A DNA stretch of 56,254 nucleotides from Treponema sp. (lineage in GTDB: Bacteria > Spirochaetota > Spirochaetia > Treponematales > Breznakiellaceae): positions 1 through 56,254 of the forward strand of contig JAIRUO010000011.1 of NCBI GenBank assembly GCA_031254385.1, written 5' to 3'. Positions 55,938 through 56,254 of this stretch are shown here, one piece after another. Below the pieces are notes generated by a model. It saw only the letters and a list, made by a program, of their open reading frames with translations. It was not told the DNA's origin and did not search any database. Position numbers and translations under genes: made by a program. Numbering within the stretch: position 1 is the stretch's first letter; every line of letters starts with the position of its first letter.

Positions 55938-56254
55938 AGTAATTTTTGACCGCATAACCGCCGTTTTTTAAATACACTTCTTTTTCTGCCAGTTTAAGAT
56001 CGTTTTTGACCATCATTTTGACCAATTCTGGGAGTTGCACTTTGGGCTTCCAGCCAAGGCAGGAAAATGCTTTTGACGGATCTCCGATAAGAAGTTCGAC
56101 TTCTGCAGGGCGGAAATAGCGCGGATCAATTTCTACAAGAGTCTTTCCCGTATTGGTATCAATCCCTTTTTCGGCTATTCCTTTGCCCTGCCATGTTATC
56201 TTAATTCCGGCTTCCATAAAAGCCATGCTGATAAAATCCCGGACAGTGGTAGTA
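55930..56254 (-). CDS. gmd: GDP-mannose 4,6-dehydratase, 3' part (cut by the window edge)
   Basis: Only the last ~107 codons are in the window. The reading frame is open to the edge and [11 protein letters not shown] continues above an internal ATG at 56226, so the gene begins outside. [17 protein letters not shown] and [17 protein letters not shown] match the C-terminus of Gmd, which makes GDP-4-keto-6-deoxymannose for the fcl enzyme. The stop overlaps the fcl start. Confidence 0.88.
   Translation of the reverse strand, partial: TTTVRDFISMAFMEAGIKITWQGKGIAEKGIDTNTGKTLVEIDPRYFRPAEVELLIGDPSKAFSCLGWKPKVQLPELVKMMVKNDLKLAEKEVYLKNGGYAVKNYYE

Overview
The window looks like a spirochaete chromosome, most likely a host-associated Treponema-type bacterium. 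This is an inference from gene content: an rpoZ-miaA pair, spirochaete-style lipoproteins with loose lipoboxes, a LicC/PntC-type nucleotidyltransferase with a fused winged helix, an aminoethylphosphonate pathway, and a moderate GC content that falls sharply inside the glycan locus. No rRNA, tRNA, CRISPR array, phage or insertion sequence was seen. No gene-free stretch exceeds about 140 bases.

Positions 1-10750 are mostly housekeeping: two tandem OmpA-domain envelope proteins, a lone AmmeMemoRadiSam-type radical SAM enzyme, a small unknown protein divergent from a NudC-type Nudix hydrolase, then an hflK-hflC-pseudokinase-fumarase operon divergent from rpoZ-miaA. Positions 10754-14889 hold an exported protein, a WbaP/WcaJ-type polyprenyl-phosphate sugar transferase and a Wzi-like barrel.

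Positions 14867-26571 form one long minus-strand phosphonate operon: phosphonopyruvate decarboxylase, aminoethylphosphonate (AEP) transaminase, PEP mutase with a degenerate nucleotidyltransferase-like front end, a phosphoesterase, an SDR enzyme, a nucleotidyltransferase, an unclassified dehydrogenase, an AEP-type ABC importer, and a winged-helix/LicC-PntC-type nucleotidyltransferase. It starts at a strong promoter whose -10 box lies inside a perfect 10-bp-arm inverted repeat. The gene set suggests that both made and imported AEP are activated by CTP for attachment to a glycan or lipid.

Positions 26626-56254 are a surface polysaccharide locus, almost gapless and all on the minus strand: GDP-fucose genes (gmd, fcl, manC), CDP-glucose dehydratase genes (rfbF, rfbG), an HddC-GmhB heptose fusion, several glycosyltransferases, a TagB/TagF-like glycerophosphotransferase, a GH-A glycosidase lipoprotein, a lipase-like lipoprotein and a second Wzi-like barrel. 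The standout is three ~900-residue paralogues that join a YidC/Oxa1-type membrane domain to more membrane helices and a periplasmic alkaline-phosphatase-superfamily (LtaS/EptA-like) domain. All three lack the arginine of the YidC groove. Two further phosphodiesterase-type lipoprotein domains sit beside them, one fused to a GT4 glycosyltransferase. The most economical hypothesis is a phospho- or phosphono-decorated glycan assembled by a new class of YidC-fused transferases. No Wzx/Wzy or Wzm/Wzt exporter is present in the window.

Several promoters, including those of rpoZ, wbaP, both Wzi-like genes and an ompA-like gene, place the -10 box 5-6 nt before the start codon with no Shine-Dalgarno sequence. 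This suggests leaderless mRNAs.
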